Shown: piece by piece, positions 1 through 7,788 of the stretch
How the letters are laid out: the number at the start of each line of letters is the position of its first letter
Numbering within the stretch: position 1 is the first letter of the stretch
Source: Sulfoacidibacillus ferrooxidans
Lineage (GTDB): Bacteria; Bacillota; Bacilli; Alicyclobacillales; SLC66
Length of the DNA stretch: 64,000 bases
Assembly (NCBI RefSeq): GCF_022606465.1
Contig: NZ_JALBUF010000007.1
Span: 1 to 64,000, forward strand
Direction: 5' to 3'
Made by a program: the position numbers and the translations under genes
The notes under the pieces: model-generated
What the model saw: the letters and a program-made list of their open reading frames with translations, nothing else
Told to the model about the DNA's origin: nothing
Database searches by the model: none

Positions 1-2
1 GC

Positions 3-119
3 GGGGACTACACTCTCAAGATCGAGAACCAATGGTCCCAAGGAGGAATTCGTAGTACCCCGACCACTACGAGAATTTTATCTCAAAACTCTTTGGAGTA
101 CGTGACATTAATATACTAG
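3..119 (+). CDS. C-terminal end of an upstream gene (partial)
   Basis: Reading frame 3 is open from the window edge to a TAG at 117-119, giving 38 residues that begin GDYTLKIENQW. The stop overlaps the AGGAGGA ribosome-binding site of the next gene, which is the spacing expected inside an operon. A 'GD....ENQ' ending is common in MaoC/hot-dog acyl-CoA proteins, which would match the downstream gene, but the fragment is too short to identify the family. The other two forward frames are less protein-like. Confidence 0.5.
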   Translation, partial: GDYTLKIENQWSQGGIRSTPTTTRILSQNSLEYVTLIY

Positions 120-131
120 GAGGAATATAAA

Positions 132-572
132 GTGTTTTATAAACCTTATGGAGACTATCAAGTAGGTGAGACGTGGACTTCCTTTGGGAGGACCATTACT
201 GAAACAGATGTTGTTTCGTTTGCAGGACTAAGTGGTGATTTCTTTTCATTGCATATAGATGATGAGTATGCTCGAACAACCCAGTTTGGACGCCGGATTG
301 CTCATGGAATGCTCATTCTTTCTATTTCTACAGGATTACTGCACTTTGAACCTGGGATCATTGCTGCATTTTATGGGATTGATCACTTGCGATTTACAGG
401 ACCTACATTTATTGGTGATACTGTTCACGTCAAGGCAACCATTACTGATTTGCAAGACCGTCGAGAGAATCAGGGTGTAGTTACTATTTTACATGAGATT
501 ATCAAGCAAACCGGGGAAATTGTTATTACTGGAAATTTGAAACTGTTATTAAACCGTGTAAACTATGCATAA
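132..572 (+). CDS. MaoC-family (R)-hydratase-like protein
   Basis: A 146-residue single hot-dog domain protein. The (R)-specific enoyl-CoA hydratase motif is visible: Asp36 and His41 in SGDFFSLHID, followed by IAHGML at 56-61. Members hydrate trans-2-enoyl-CoA or dehydrate 3-hydroxyacyl-CoA in the cytoplasm (family knowledge). The GTG start at 132 lies 7 bases after AGGAGGA (118-124). The upstream partial gene ends inside this ribosome site, so the two are probably co-transcribed. The actual substrate cannot be read from the sequence. A 13-bp inverted repeat follows the stop. Confidence 0.85.
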   Translation: MFYKPYGDYQVGETWTSFGRTITETDVVSFAGLSGDFFSLHIDDEYARTTQFGRRIAHGMLILSISTGLLHFEPGIIAAFYGIDHLRFTGPTFIGDTVHVKATITDLQDRRENQGVVTILHEIIKQTGEIVITGNLKLLLNRVNYA

Positions 573-576
573 TACG

Positions 577-612
577 TATCTATACAGGGGTCGTTTGATC
601 CCTGTATAGATA
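577..612 (+). terminator. 13-bp perfect inverted repeat, likely transcription end
   Basis: TATCTATACAGGG (577-589) pairs perfectly with 600-612 across a 10-base loop, just after the MaoC gene. There is no T-run behind it, so it is terminator-like rather than textbook. The ATG at 612 lies in the stem, which argues against that codon as the start of the next gene. Confidence 0.5.
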
Positions 613-656
613 TGCAATGTTATATAAAGAGCCTGTTCAAAAAGGGGGATTTTCAT

Positions 657-1358
657 TTGAAACAAATTATAGCTTTAGGTGGTGGTGGATTTTCAATGGA
701 ACCGGAAAATTCATTACTCGATCACTATATATTATCTCAGAGTAAGAAACCGCGCCCTAGAATCTGCTTTGTAGGTACTGCAAGTGGTGATAGTGAACAT
801 TATATACATAAATTTTATACATCTTTTGAAAAATACGAGTGTCAGCCATCTCACTTATCTTTGTTTAAACCCCCGACAACTGACTTAGAATCTTACATAT
901 TGGAAAAAGATATTATATTTGTTGGTGGTGGGAATACAAAAAATTTACTTGCCTTATGGCGCGAATGGCATCTTGATCAGATCATGGTACAAGCGTGGGA
1001 GCAAGGAATTGTATTATCAGGTGTTAGCGCAGGTTCTATCTGTTGGTTTGAAGAAGGTTTAACAGATTCGTTTGGTTCTGAACTGCAACCTTTGACATGT
1101 CTTGGACTTTTATCAGGAAGTAATTGTCCTCACTATGATGGGGAAGCAATGCGTAGACCCACCTATCAGCGATTCATAGCAAGTGGTGAGATTGCTCCAG
1201 GGATCGCAGCGGATGATGGAGTTGCTCTTCATTTTATCGATCGTAACCTGCACTCGATAGTCAGCTCACGACAAGCAGCTAGTGCATACTCTTTGCAACA
1301 AGAAAATGGACATGCTGTGGAAGTTCGATTAGATACTTTATTTTTAGGTACACCATAA
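657..1358 (+). CDS. Peptidase family S51 (peptidase E-like)
   Basis: A 233-residue cytosolic protein of the S51 family (dipeptidase E/cyanophycinase-type fold). Near the N-terminus it shows a glycine-rich strand (ALGGGG), then FVGGGNT, and the nucleophile elbow GVSAGS whose first Ser is the family catalytic residue. I chose the TTG at 657 because AAAGGGGGA (641-649) sits at correct spacing and homologues begin with K-I-x-A-L-G-G. The in-frame ATG at 612 lies inside the upstream hairpin. Family members cleave Asp-X dipeptides or other small acyl-aspartyl bonds; the substrate here is unknown. The gene stands alone. Confidence 0.82.
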   Translation: MKQIIALGGGGFSMEPENSLLDHYILSQSKKPRPRICFVGTASGDSEHYIHKFYTSFEKYECQPSHLSLFKPPTTDLESYILEKDIIFVGGGNTKNLLALWREWHLDQIMVQAWEQGIVLSGVSAGSICWFEEGLTDSFGSELQPLTCLGLLSGSNCPHYDGEAMRRPTYQRFIASGEIAPGIAADDGVALHFIDRNLHSIVSSRQAASAYSLQQENGHAVEVRLDTLFLGTP

Positions 1359-1395
1359 TGGAAGCAATAAGTTGACCATGAACGAAAAGTAGTTG

Positions 1396-1500
1396 TCAGC
1401 AGTAATCAGCATCTGAAAATTGCCACTTGCCAGTTGGATTAAAAATCACGGTTTGATCGTTGTGTACATTGCGTTTCCACTGTGATAAATTAAATTTCAT
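1396..1500 (-). CDS. 34-residue ORF translationally coupled to tatA
   Basis: The ATG at 1500-1498 overlaps the tatA stop as ATGA, and the frame runs 34 codons to a TGA at 1398-1396. The product begins [11 protein letters not shown] and ends SDADYC: soluble, rich in aromatic and polar residues, with one terminal Cys and no membrane segment. The overlap is the arrangement expected for translational coupling, and the composition looks protein-like. I do not recognise it. It may be a small partner of the Tat/ferritin-like genes upstream or a chance frame. Confidence 0.45.
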   Translation of the reverse strand: MKFNLSQWKRNVHNDQTVIFNPTGKWQFSDADYC

Positions 1501-1745
1501 CCTTCTGTCACATCTTGGGCAGGCGTTTCGACCCCACTGTGTACGGGAGTTTTGGCGATCTCGACCGGGACCACGGTGGCCATGGTGACTGGTGCTTCAC
1601 TGGTTAATTCGTGGGTGGCTGATTTAAATTCTTTGAGTGTTTTACCCATGGCTCTTCCTAATTCAGGGAGCTTGGCTGGGCCAAATAAGATCAGTGCAAA
1701 AACGACGATGAGAATAACGCCTGGTATACCGATATTAGAAAACAC
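1497..1745 (-). CDS. tatA: Twin-arginine translocase subunit TatA
   Basis: An 82-residue TatA/E protein. It has a short N-terminal membrane segment ([19 protein letters not shown]), the FGP hinge, then an amphipathic helix ([17 protein letters not shown]), followed by a variable acidic and Thr/Val-rich tail. TatA oligomers form the protein-conducting part of the Tat system. The GTG start at 1745 lies 8 bases after GGGGAGG. The neighbour upstream on the same strand carries a twin-arginine signal, so this looks like a dedicated TatA for that cargo. No tatC is in the window. Confidence 0.9.
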   Translation of the reverse strand: MFSNIGIPGVILIVVFALILFGPAKLPELGRAMGKTLKEFKSATHELTSEAPVTMATVVPVEIAKTPVHSGVETPAQDVTEG

Positions 1746-1838
1746 ATGAATGACCTCCCCAGTATGATAGGACTGCCAGAGTACGGACGTTCTCACAACC
1801 GTACCCTGGATGAAGCGATGGATTGCGGGACCGATGAA

Positions 1839-2594
1839 TTATCCGTTGTGAATTTGTTGTTGTGTGAGTGGTTTTTTGTTATTGGGATTCCACCCGCCGT
1901 TAGAACCGACAGCCTCTTTGACTTGCCAAGAGGAGGGGAGAGCATAAGGACCATCTGAACCACCAGGGAATTGGTTGGGTGTAACAAAGGGAGCTAACCC
2001 AGCGGCAATGGCGGCAACAGAAGTACCACCTGATTCTTCAAGGTAAAAGTCGTTAGGTACGTTCAGACCGGCAATTTCGTGGCCTAAGACGCGATGCTCA
2101 CACTCGACCCCCATAATTTCAGCAGCCAATTGAGCGAGGGCAGGTTGTTTTAAAGGCCCTCCAAATTGATAGACGGCAGCAAGATAGGCTTTAATGAAAG
2201 TGCCTTCTAATGCTTCGAGGATCGTTAAGAAGGTTTCGCTAGAAGCAAAGGTACCACTAGGGAAATAAAAGTTGGTAAAAGACGATTGAGCGCCCGCCCC
2301 TTTTAAAAGTTCAACGTGGTAATATTCAGCACCGAGAGCACCTTGAAGATAGGGTTTGTTATTACTATTGAGTAAAACACCTATTGGAGAATGCAAACCG
2401 GTATAATAAAATGTAGTAGCTAACAGTTCAGCAGTCAAAGCAGCATCAATAATACTCTGGACGGTGTCCGTCGATGTTGCAGCAAAGGCGTCACCATCCA
2501 GTAATCCAAAACCTCCAAGAGCTACAGAAGCACTGACGAAACCGGCTTGCTTTAAAAAATGTCTACGTGATGTGCGTTTGTTTTGGTCTTCCAC
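1839..2594 (-). CDS. Tat-exported ferritin-like domain protein
   Basis: A 251-residue secreted protein. The N-terminus has a twin-arginine signal (SRRHFLK at about 9-15, hydrophobic stretch, then AFAAT near 40). The mature part is helical with Glu/His placements of a ferritin-like four-helix bundle: AELLATTFYY, AEYYHVELL, LEALEGTF and GVECEH. This matches the Ferritin_2-type exported family, which is probably dimetal binding. The C-terminus is Gly/Asn/Pro-rich. tatA follows 93 bases downstream, and an ECF sigma factor/anti-sigma pair is divergent, so extracytoplasmic stress control is plausible. The metal and reaction are unknown. Confidence 0.8.
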   Translation of the reverse strand: MEDQNKRTSRRHFLKQAGFVSASVALGGFGLLDGDAFAATSTDTVQSIIDAALTAELLATTFYYTGLHSPIGVLLNSNNKPYLQGALGAEYYHVELLKGAGAQSSFTNFYFPSGTFASSETFLTILEALEGTFIKAYLAAVYQFGGPLKQPALAQLAAEIMGVECEHRVLGHEIAGLNVPNDFYLEESGGTSVAAIAAGLAPFVTPNQFPGGSDGPYALPSSWQVKEAVGSNGGWNPNNKKPLTQQQIHNG

Positions 2595-2745
2595 GAAAAC
2601 TTCACCTCTTCTTTAGGATGAAATGCATAGTCACTCTCTAGTACGTGGTGGTGTGTATCTTGGATCACCAGTACTACATAAATTTTTTAATAGATAGCTC
2701 TCTCTCGTTCAGTCCGCGAGGTCATGGGCAGATTGTGAGGTTTCA

Positions 2746-3321
2746 ATGGGGGATCCTTTGGCGGATGAACATTTACTCGCGCAAATTGCGCTAAATGACC
2801 GAACTGCTCTAGAAACGCTATATGATCGGTATGAGCGAATGGTATTTAGCTTTGCGTTACGCTGTGTCAATGACCGTCATATAGCTGAAGAAGTGGTTCA
2901 AGATGTTTTTACGAAAATATGGAAAGGTGCAGAATCGTATCATTCCAATCAGGCTAAAGTAACTACATGGATGTTAACTATTACACGCCGCGTGGCGATT
3001 GACTATTATCGCAAATCAACACGTCGCGGAGATCATCTTCACTTACAGTCTGATGATTGGCTTCAATTAGCTGCTACGGATAAAGGGCCAGACGTAAGGA
3101 CAGAAGAATCAGATTTGCGAAATGCAGTTTTTGATGCAATGGGGTCACTTTCGAATGATCAAAGAGTAACAATTGAGCGTATGTACTATTTAGGGCAGAC
3201 TCAAAGGGAAATTGCTGAAGAACTTGGTGTGCCACTAGGAACGGTCAAAGGCAGAATTCGGCTTGCGCTGGCTCACTTACGGGAGAGGCTTTCGTCGAAA
3301 GGATGGGGGGATACGCCTTGA
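2746..3321 (+). CDS. ECF-type RNA polymerase sigma factor
   Basis: A 191-residue sigma70-family ECF factor. Region 2 spans about residues 20-90 (DRYERMVFSFALR, AEEVVQDVFTKIW, TWMLTITRRVAIDYYR). Region 4 is about 130-185 with the helix-turn-helix TQREIAEELGVPLGTVKGRIR. The ATG at 2746 has GTGAGG 5 bases upstream. The last bases overlap the next gene, its anti-sigma factor, giving translational coupling. The organisation and the RskA-like partner resemble SigK/RskA-type systems. The divergent Tat-ferritin genes are the obvious candidate regulon, but I could not define a shared promoter motif in the 151-base gap. Confidence 0.92.
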   Translation: MGDPLADEHLLAQIALNDRTALETLYDRYERMVFSFALRCVNDRHIAEEVVQDVFTKIWKGAESYHSNQAKVTTWMLTITRRVAIDYYRKSTRRGDHLHLQSDDWLQLAATDKGPDVRTEESDLRNAVFDAMGSLSNDQRVTIERMYYLGQTQREIAEELGVPLGTVKGRIRLALAHLRERLSSKGWGDTP

Positions 3322-4076
3322 CGCAAGAGGACAACTGGTGCTCATTGTGTGAACTATACGTACTTGGCGGCCTTGAATCAGATGAGAAGCGCTCGTTTGA
3401 GGAGCACTTATCAGATTGTAAAGAGTGTCAAGATCGAGTGAGAGATATCGAAGGTTTGAGCGATCAGCTCTTAGTATACTATCAAAATGTAGAAGTACCA
3501 GAGGGCATGCGTTCGAGAGTTTTACAACATGTGTTTGCAAATGATGAGCCAGCACCTATTAAAGATGTACAGACAACGCCAATTTTTCATCATCAATCAA
3601 GTTCTAGAAGTCGTTTTAAAATATCAACTTGGCCGTCAGTGGCTGCAGTCGCTGTGATCGCACTACTTGTAGTTGGCATTTCACAAATTCATGATCGCAC
3701 AGTAGTACCCAGTTCTCCTTTAGGTACAGTCATGCAAAGTGAAGCTCTTTCACCGACTGCAGTGATGAACCAAGCGTCAGCTAAGCTGTGGATTACTGGC
3801 TCTGCAACGACAGCGAAAGATTTGTATATGAAATTTTCTGGTCTTGCGCCCGTGGTAGGTTCACAAGTCTATCAGGTTTGGTTAGTTGAACCTACAAAAT
3901 CAGGAGCTTCTATTTATTCGTGTGGAATATTTAAACCAAACTCAAAAGGGGAAGCTATTTTTGCTTCAAAGATCCCCCAATCTCACTACTCAGTAATCGC
4001 AGTTACATTGGAACCGCGATCAACAGATGTCACTCCGCTTGGTCCAAAAGTATTAGTTGGTGCCGTGAACGTGTAG
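3318..4076 (+). CDS. Membrane anti-sigma factor with zinc finger (RskA-like)
   Basis: A 252-residue protein with three parts. The N-terminal cytosolic zinc-binding anti-sigma domain carries the HxxxCxxC signature (HLSDCKEC). One transmembrane helix sits near residues 105-125 (AAVAVIALLVVGIS). The extracytoplasmic C-terminal domain is of the anti-sigma-K type (VYQVWLVEP, AVTLEPRS). The TTG at 3318 is chosen because GGGGGG lies 7 bases upstream and TTGA overlaps the sigma-factor stop. An ATG at 3303 is possible but has AAAGG directly abutting it. It should hold the sigma factor at the membrane until a signal arrives. Confidence 0.88.
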   Translation: MTQEDNWCSLCELYVLGGLESDEKRSFEEHLSDCKECQDRVRDIEGLSDQLLVYYQNVEVPEGMRSRVLQHVFANDEPAPIKDVQTTPIFHHQSSSRSRFKISTWPSVAAVAVIALLVVGISQIHDRTVVPSSPLGTVMQSEALSPTAVMNQASAKLWITGSATTAKDLYMKFSGLAPVVGSQVYQVWLVEPTKSGASIYSCGIFKPNSKGEAIFASKIPQSHYSVIAVTLEPRSTDVTPLGPKVLVGAVNV

Positions 4077-4084
4077 TAGCATGA

Positions 4085-4120
4085 AGGCTGAAGTGATCTT
4101 TTGATCACTTCAGCCTCTTT
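4085..4120 (+). terminator. Terminator after the sigma/anti-sigma operon
   Basis: A perfect 14-bp stem (AGGCTGAAGTGATC at 4085-4098 with 4103-4116) has a 4-base loop and is followed by a short T-rich stretch (CTTTGTT). It lies between convergent genes and may serve both strands. Confidence 0.8.
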
Positions 4121-4164
4121 GTTGTACAAACGTAATTTGAACAAAAAGGTAACTCGATAGGCCA

Positions 4165-5442
4165 TCATTTTTTTACATGAAAGGTCTCAGTAACTAAATC
4201 ATAGAGTTGGGGGAATGGTTGACCAAGAACCCAGAAACTAATGCCACGTAACTGCATGTCGTATACAAGATGAAATTTAGCTAGAATCGATTTAGCATCC
4301 TCATACCATACCTCATGTTCTTGATCCCCTACTCGATAACGGAACATTGGACTTGCGGACATGATATCAAAGCGAATGGTTGCTTCGTTATCAATGGCTA
4401 GATTTTGAGCACCTAATGGAGAAATGCCTGTCGCCAGATTATTTTTAGTATCTGGTATGTCCCAATCATAACCATAAGTAGGAATCCCCATTAATATTTT
4501 TTCTCGTGGAATGACTGATATTGCATATTCTAGCACTGCACGTACTTGGTTAAGTGGGGCTATTGCCATGGGAGGTCCGCCTACCCAACCCCACTCATAA
4601 GTCATCAACATTATAAAGTCGACCAGTGATCCGAGTGTCTCGTAATCAAAAGCTCCCATCCACGCTGCATTAGGCTCATTTTTTGTTTTGGGGCCCAAGG
4701 CGATCGATACACTATAGCCTTTTTGATGCATACGATCAGCGAGTTTTCGAATAAACGCGTTATATGCTGAACGATCGTCAGGTTGCAAATGTTCAAAGTC
4801 AATATTGACACCGCGATATGTTTCTTTTTCCAAACTTTTTTCAATAGACTCAAATAATTTCGTGGAAAGGTCAGATGAATGGATAATTGTATGAGCCAAA
4901 TCAGGACTAAATGCCGTACCGTCATAATTTGTGACGGACAACAAAGGTAGCACACCATGTTGATCGAGAGCACTAAGTGCATCATTAGCGGATAGGGGTA
5001 TTAAGTCCCCTTTAAAGTTCGCATGGTAGCTAAATATCGTTGCATAGGTTAATTGACCAGACGTTGCCACCGTGCTCCGATCTGCACTTGTTCCAGATGG
5101 GATGAGATAGCCGTTCACTTCAATCTCCCGTTTTGTTTTCATGGGCACAGGTACAAAGAGAATTTGGCCCATTTCCAGTTTTGCATGGTCTGATAGACCA
5201 TTTGTACCAGCCACAGCTGCCACAGTCACATCATATTGGCGAGCGATAGATGTTAAACTTTCACCGGCGCCTACTGTGTGATGTACAAGTGTACTTGGTT
5301 TACCGGGAATGATTAAATTGAGGCCAGGGGTGAGTTTTGAGCTAGTTAGTCCATTGATTTGACGTAGTTCTTGCTCGCGAATAAAGTGCATCTTTGCGAC
5401 TGTAGCAGTGGTATCTCCTTTTTTTACACTATATACATACAA
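4165..5442 (-). CDS. yaaH: Spore-type LysM-LysM-GH18 cortex hydrolase (YaaH/SleL-like)
   Basis: A 425-residue protein, essentially the length of Bacillus YaaH (about 427). Two LysM peptidoglycan-binding repeats come first (about 3-47 and 53-98: GDTTATVAKMH, GESLTSIARQYDVT). A GH18 barrel follows, with the catalytic strand GVNIDFEHL where the final Glu is the acid, then MTYEWGW and GIPTYGYDW. In Bacillus this enzyme is an N-acetylglucosaminidase of the spore cortex. There is no signal peptide, as usual for mother-cell-made coat proteins. AAGGAGG lies 11 bases before the ATG at 5442. Confidence 0.87.
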   Translation of the reverse strand: MYVYSVKKGDTTATVAKMHFIREQELRQINGLTSSKLTPGLNLIIPGKPSTLVHHTVGAGESLTSIARQYDVTVAAVAGTNGLSDHAKLEMGQILFVPVPMKTKREIEVNGYLIPSGTSADRSTVATSGQLTYATIFSYHANFKGDLIPLSANDALSALDQHGVLPLLSVTNYDGTAFSPDLAHTIIHSSDLSTKLFESIEKSLEKETYRGVNIDFEHLQPDDRSAYNAFIRKLADRMHQKGYSVSIALGPKTKNEPNAAWMGAFDYETLGSLVDFIMLMTYEWGWVGGPPMAIAPLNQVRAVLEYAISVIPREKILMGIPTYGYDWDIPDTKNNLATGISPLGAQNLAIDNEATIRFDIMSASPMFRYRVGDQEHEVWYEDAKSILAKFHLVYDMQLRGISFWVLGQPFPQLYDLVTETFHVKK

Positions 5443-5457
5443 AGGTAATCCTCCTTG

Positions 5458-5488
5458 TCGCGCATAGGCTGATACAGCCTATGCGCGA
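5458..5488 (-). terminator. 13-bp inverted repeat between SDR and yaaH-like genes
   Basis: TCGCGCATAGGCT (5458-5470) pairs perfectly with 5476-5488 across a 5-base loop. It lies downstream of the SDR gene and directly in front of the AAGGAGG of the GH18 gene on the minus strand. No T-run is present. It may end the SDR transcript or shape the 5' leader of the GH18 mRNA. Confidence 0.5.
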
Positions 5489-5505
5489 CTAAGAGAAAAT
5501 AGTTC

Positions 5506-6264
5506 TTATCTTCGATGGACTAAACCATTGCCAGCCTGATCCGTAGGTCGAACAATGATGGTATCAAGATCTACATGCGCTTTTCGCGTGACAGCGAAGA
5601 CGATAATGTCTGCAATATCTTCTGCAGTTAGAGGAGTCATTCCCTGATAGACTTGATCAGCTTTATGTTGATCACCATGAAAACGGGTTACACTAAAATC
5701 TGTTTCTACCATCCCAGGATCAACAGAGGTGACACGAATAGGATGACCTAATAATTCGTGTCGAAGAGCGGTCGAAATGGCGCGTTCACTGAATTTAGTT
5801 GCGCAATATACAGAACCACCTGCATATGCATCGTGGCCAGCTGTTGATCCAAGATTGACCACGTGCCCATATCCATGTTCAATCATGAGTGGCACGACAA
5901 GACGGGTCATCCGCAATAATCCCATGACATTGGTGTCAATCATGGTTTCCCATTCTGTTTCATCCGTTTGTTCAGCAATTTTGGTCGTTCCAATAGCTAG
6001 TCCCGCATTATTGACTAAAATATCAATATGTCCAAAATGATTTTTTGCAGCTTCTACAAAATGTGTAGCGCTATCTAGTGAGCGCACATCTAGAACTTCT
6101 ATCCATACAGCCGCACCTTTTGCTTGTGCGGCTGTAGCCACTTCCGATAAACGATCTCGATTGCGCGCACCAAGTACTAAATCAAATCCAGCATCGGCTA
6201 ATTGCAAGGCTGTAGCTTTTCCAATACCATTACTAGCTCCAGTAACCATGGCTACTTTTTTCAA
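5506..6264 (-). CDS. Short-chain dehydrogenase/reductase
   Basis: A 252-residue classical SDR. It carries the Rossmann motif TGASNGIG (about 8-15), NNAG near 90, and the catalytic YxxxK as YCATK near 158-162 with a preceding Ser. The overall pattern is closest to YdfG-type NADP-dependent 3-hydroxy acid/serine dehydrogenases, but SDR substrates cannot be read from sequence alone. It is divergent from a LysR regulator 141 bases away, a typical regulator-target pairing. Confidence 0.85.
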   Translation of the reverse strand: MKKVAMVTGASNGIGKATALQLADAGFDLVLGARNRDRLSEVATAAQAKGAAVWIEVLDVRSLDSATHFVEAAKNHFGHIDILVNNAGLAIGTTKIAEQTDETEWETMIDTNVMGLLRMTRLVVPLMIEHGYGHVVNLGSTAGHDAYAGGSVYCATKFSERAISTALRHELLGHPIRVTSVDPGMVETDFSVTRFHGDQHKADQVYQGMTPLTAEDIADIIVFAVTRKAHVDLDTIIVRPTDQAGNGLVHRR

Positions 6265-6405
6265 TATATTTCACCCTTTTCTTATCCATGCAACAAATCA
6301 TTTTAACAGGTTGTATGGCTTTGTCATTAAAATCGTTCCATTTTATGATAACATAAGAATTGTAGAAATTAGAGGTGTACAATCGTCTCATGAGGAGATC
6401 AGCTT

Positions 6406-7293
6406 GTGAATCTTAAGCGTTTTATCGCTCTCATGGAGGTTGCAGATCGCAGTAGTTTTTCTGAAGCCGCCATTAAACTAGGACTGACTCAACCTGCGGT
6501 CAGCAAGCAGATTAAAACACTTGAGCAGGAGTTAGGTGTCACCTTATTTTATCGCGAACAAGCGAATGCACAGCTAACAGAAGCCGGTGTTATTGCGTAT
6601 CAGACAGGGAAGCGCCTCATCAGGGAATGGGAGGAGTTAGTTCACTCTTGTCAGTCTTTTGGCACGGAAATAACTGGGCTATTACATATTGGTGTGAGTA
6701 CCATACCAGGTGCACATCTGTTGCCACAAGGTTTAGTAGCATTTCGGACACAATATCCGCATGTGGACCTTTCTGTTCATGTACAGTCTTCAGCAGATGT
6801 GCTTGCTTCTTTAGGTCAAGGAAGTGTTGACGTTGCCATCGTTGGCATCTTACCAGAAGGACCAGAATGGAAGATCGAACCGTTGCAACACGATGAAATG
6901 TATTTGATAGGTCCACCAGATACAGACCGTGCAATAGGGCCGCAAGATCTTGTAACATTGCCTTTAATTGCCCGAACACAAAGCTCAGGAACTAAGCGTG
7001 CAGTAGAAAATGCACTATTAGATTATTATCATATTCAGGCGCGTGAGTTGCGCTATATCGCGCATGTAGAAGATACCCATACGCAAATTGCGATGGTAGA
7101 AGGCGGCCTTGGATTTGCATTTGTTTCATCGCTTGCAATCAATCGCGCACAGGTTAAAAAGATATTTGTTCTCCCTGTTGTGCGCACGTTTTATTTAGTG
7201 ATTGCAAAGTCCAATCAAAAAGATCGACTGATCCATGCGTTTTGGACATTAATGATGGATCATTTTCATATTGAAAGGGATGGTGAAAAATGA
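6406..7293 (+). CDS. LysR-family transcriptional regulator
   Basis: A 295-residue regulator. The N-terminal winged helix (RFIALMEVADRSSFSEAAI, then TQPAVSKQIKTLEQELG) is canonical for LysR proteins, and a periplasmic-binding-like effector domain spans about 90-290. The GTG start at 6406 has GAGGAGA upstream. It is divergent from the SDR gene and overlaps the following thioesterase gene by ATGA, so SDR and thioesterase are its likely targets. The effector is unknown; the fold resembles CysL/CbbR-type members. Confidence 0.88.
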   Translation: MNLKRFIALMEVADRSSFSEAAIKLGLTQPAVSKQIKTLEQELGVTLFYREQANAQLTEAGVIAYQTGKRLIREWEELVHSCQSFGTEITGLLHIGVSTIPGAHLLPQGLVAFRTQYPHVDLSVHVQSSADVLASLGQGSVDVAIVGILPEGPEWKIEPLQHDEMYLIGPPDTDRAIGPQDLVTLPLIARTQSSGTKRAVENALLDYYHIQARELRYIAHVEDTHTQIAMVEGGLGFAFVSSLAINRAQVKKIFVLPVVRTFYLVIAKSNQKDRLIHAFWTLMMDHFHIERDGEK

Positions 7294-7691
7294 CAGAACA
7301 ACAACGTATGACACAAAATACCATGATTGAATGGTTAGGCATAGAAATTGAGACATTAGAACCGGAAATAGTGATTGCACGTATGCCTGTCGATCATCGC
7401 ACCCATCAACCTGCAGGCATTTTGCACGGTGGTGCGTCCGTTGTACTCGCTGAAACCGTAGCGAGTGTCGGTTCATGGAATCAGATCAATCAAGATACTC
7501 ATGTCGCTGTTGGACTTGAGATAAATGCCAATCATGTTCGTTCCGTGAGTTCTGGATATGTGATCGCCACTGCAGTACCTTTACATAGGGGACGCACGAC
7601 ACATATTTGGAATATTCGAATTACCGATGAAACAGATCGTTTAGTCTGTATTTCGCGTTGCACAGTAGCGATTGTGGCTAAACAATCATAA
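7290..7691 (+). CDS. Hot-dog thioesterase (PaaI/YdiI type)
   Basis: A 133-residue acyl-CoA thioesterase-like protein. The signature HQPAGILHGGASVVLAET (about 36-53) matches the YdiI/MenI/PaaI group, in which the HGG loop and a nearby Glu/Asp carry out hydrolysis of aromatic or acyl-CoA thioesters. The start overlaps the LysR stop (ATGA), so the two are translated together. The substrate is not deducible. Dihydroxynaphthoyl-CoA hydrolase is possible, but no men genes are nearby. Confidence 0.82.
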   Translation: MTEQQRMTQNTMIEWLGIEIETLEPEIVIARMPVDHRTHQPAGILHGGASVVLAETVASVGSWNQINQDTHVAVGLEINANHVRSVSSGYVIATAVPLHRGRTTHIWNIRITDETDRLVCISRCTVAIVAKQS

Positions 7692-7746
7692 AAACATGAC
7701 TCTTGCTGAAACATGTGATGACTAGGTAGACAGAAATACAAAAATG

Positions 7747-7770
7747 CTTTAGTATGCTAATATGCTAAAG
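7747..7770 (+). promoter_or_regulatory. Repeat-rich site upstream of the hisD-like gene
   Basis: CTTTAG (7747-7752) and CTAAAG (7765-7770) form an inverted repeat enclosing two copies of TATGCTA (7753-7759 and 7761-7767). It lies 18 bases before the start of the hisD-like gene and could be an operator or part of the promoter for the four-gene cluster. The function is inferred from position only. Confidence 0.35.
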
Positions 7771-7788
7771 TGGAGTTGAGGTGCGATC

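Noticed and set aside
612-656. N-terminal extension of the S51 peptidase from ATG 612
   Set aside because: The ATG lies in a hairpin stem, has no ribosome site, and family members begin at the TTG-initiated KQIIALGGGG.
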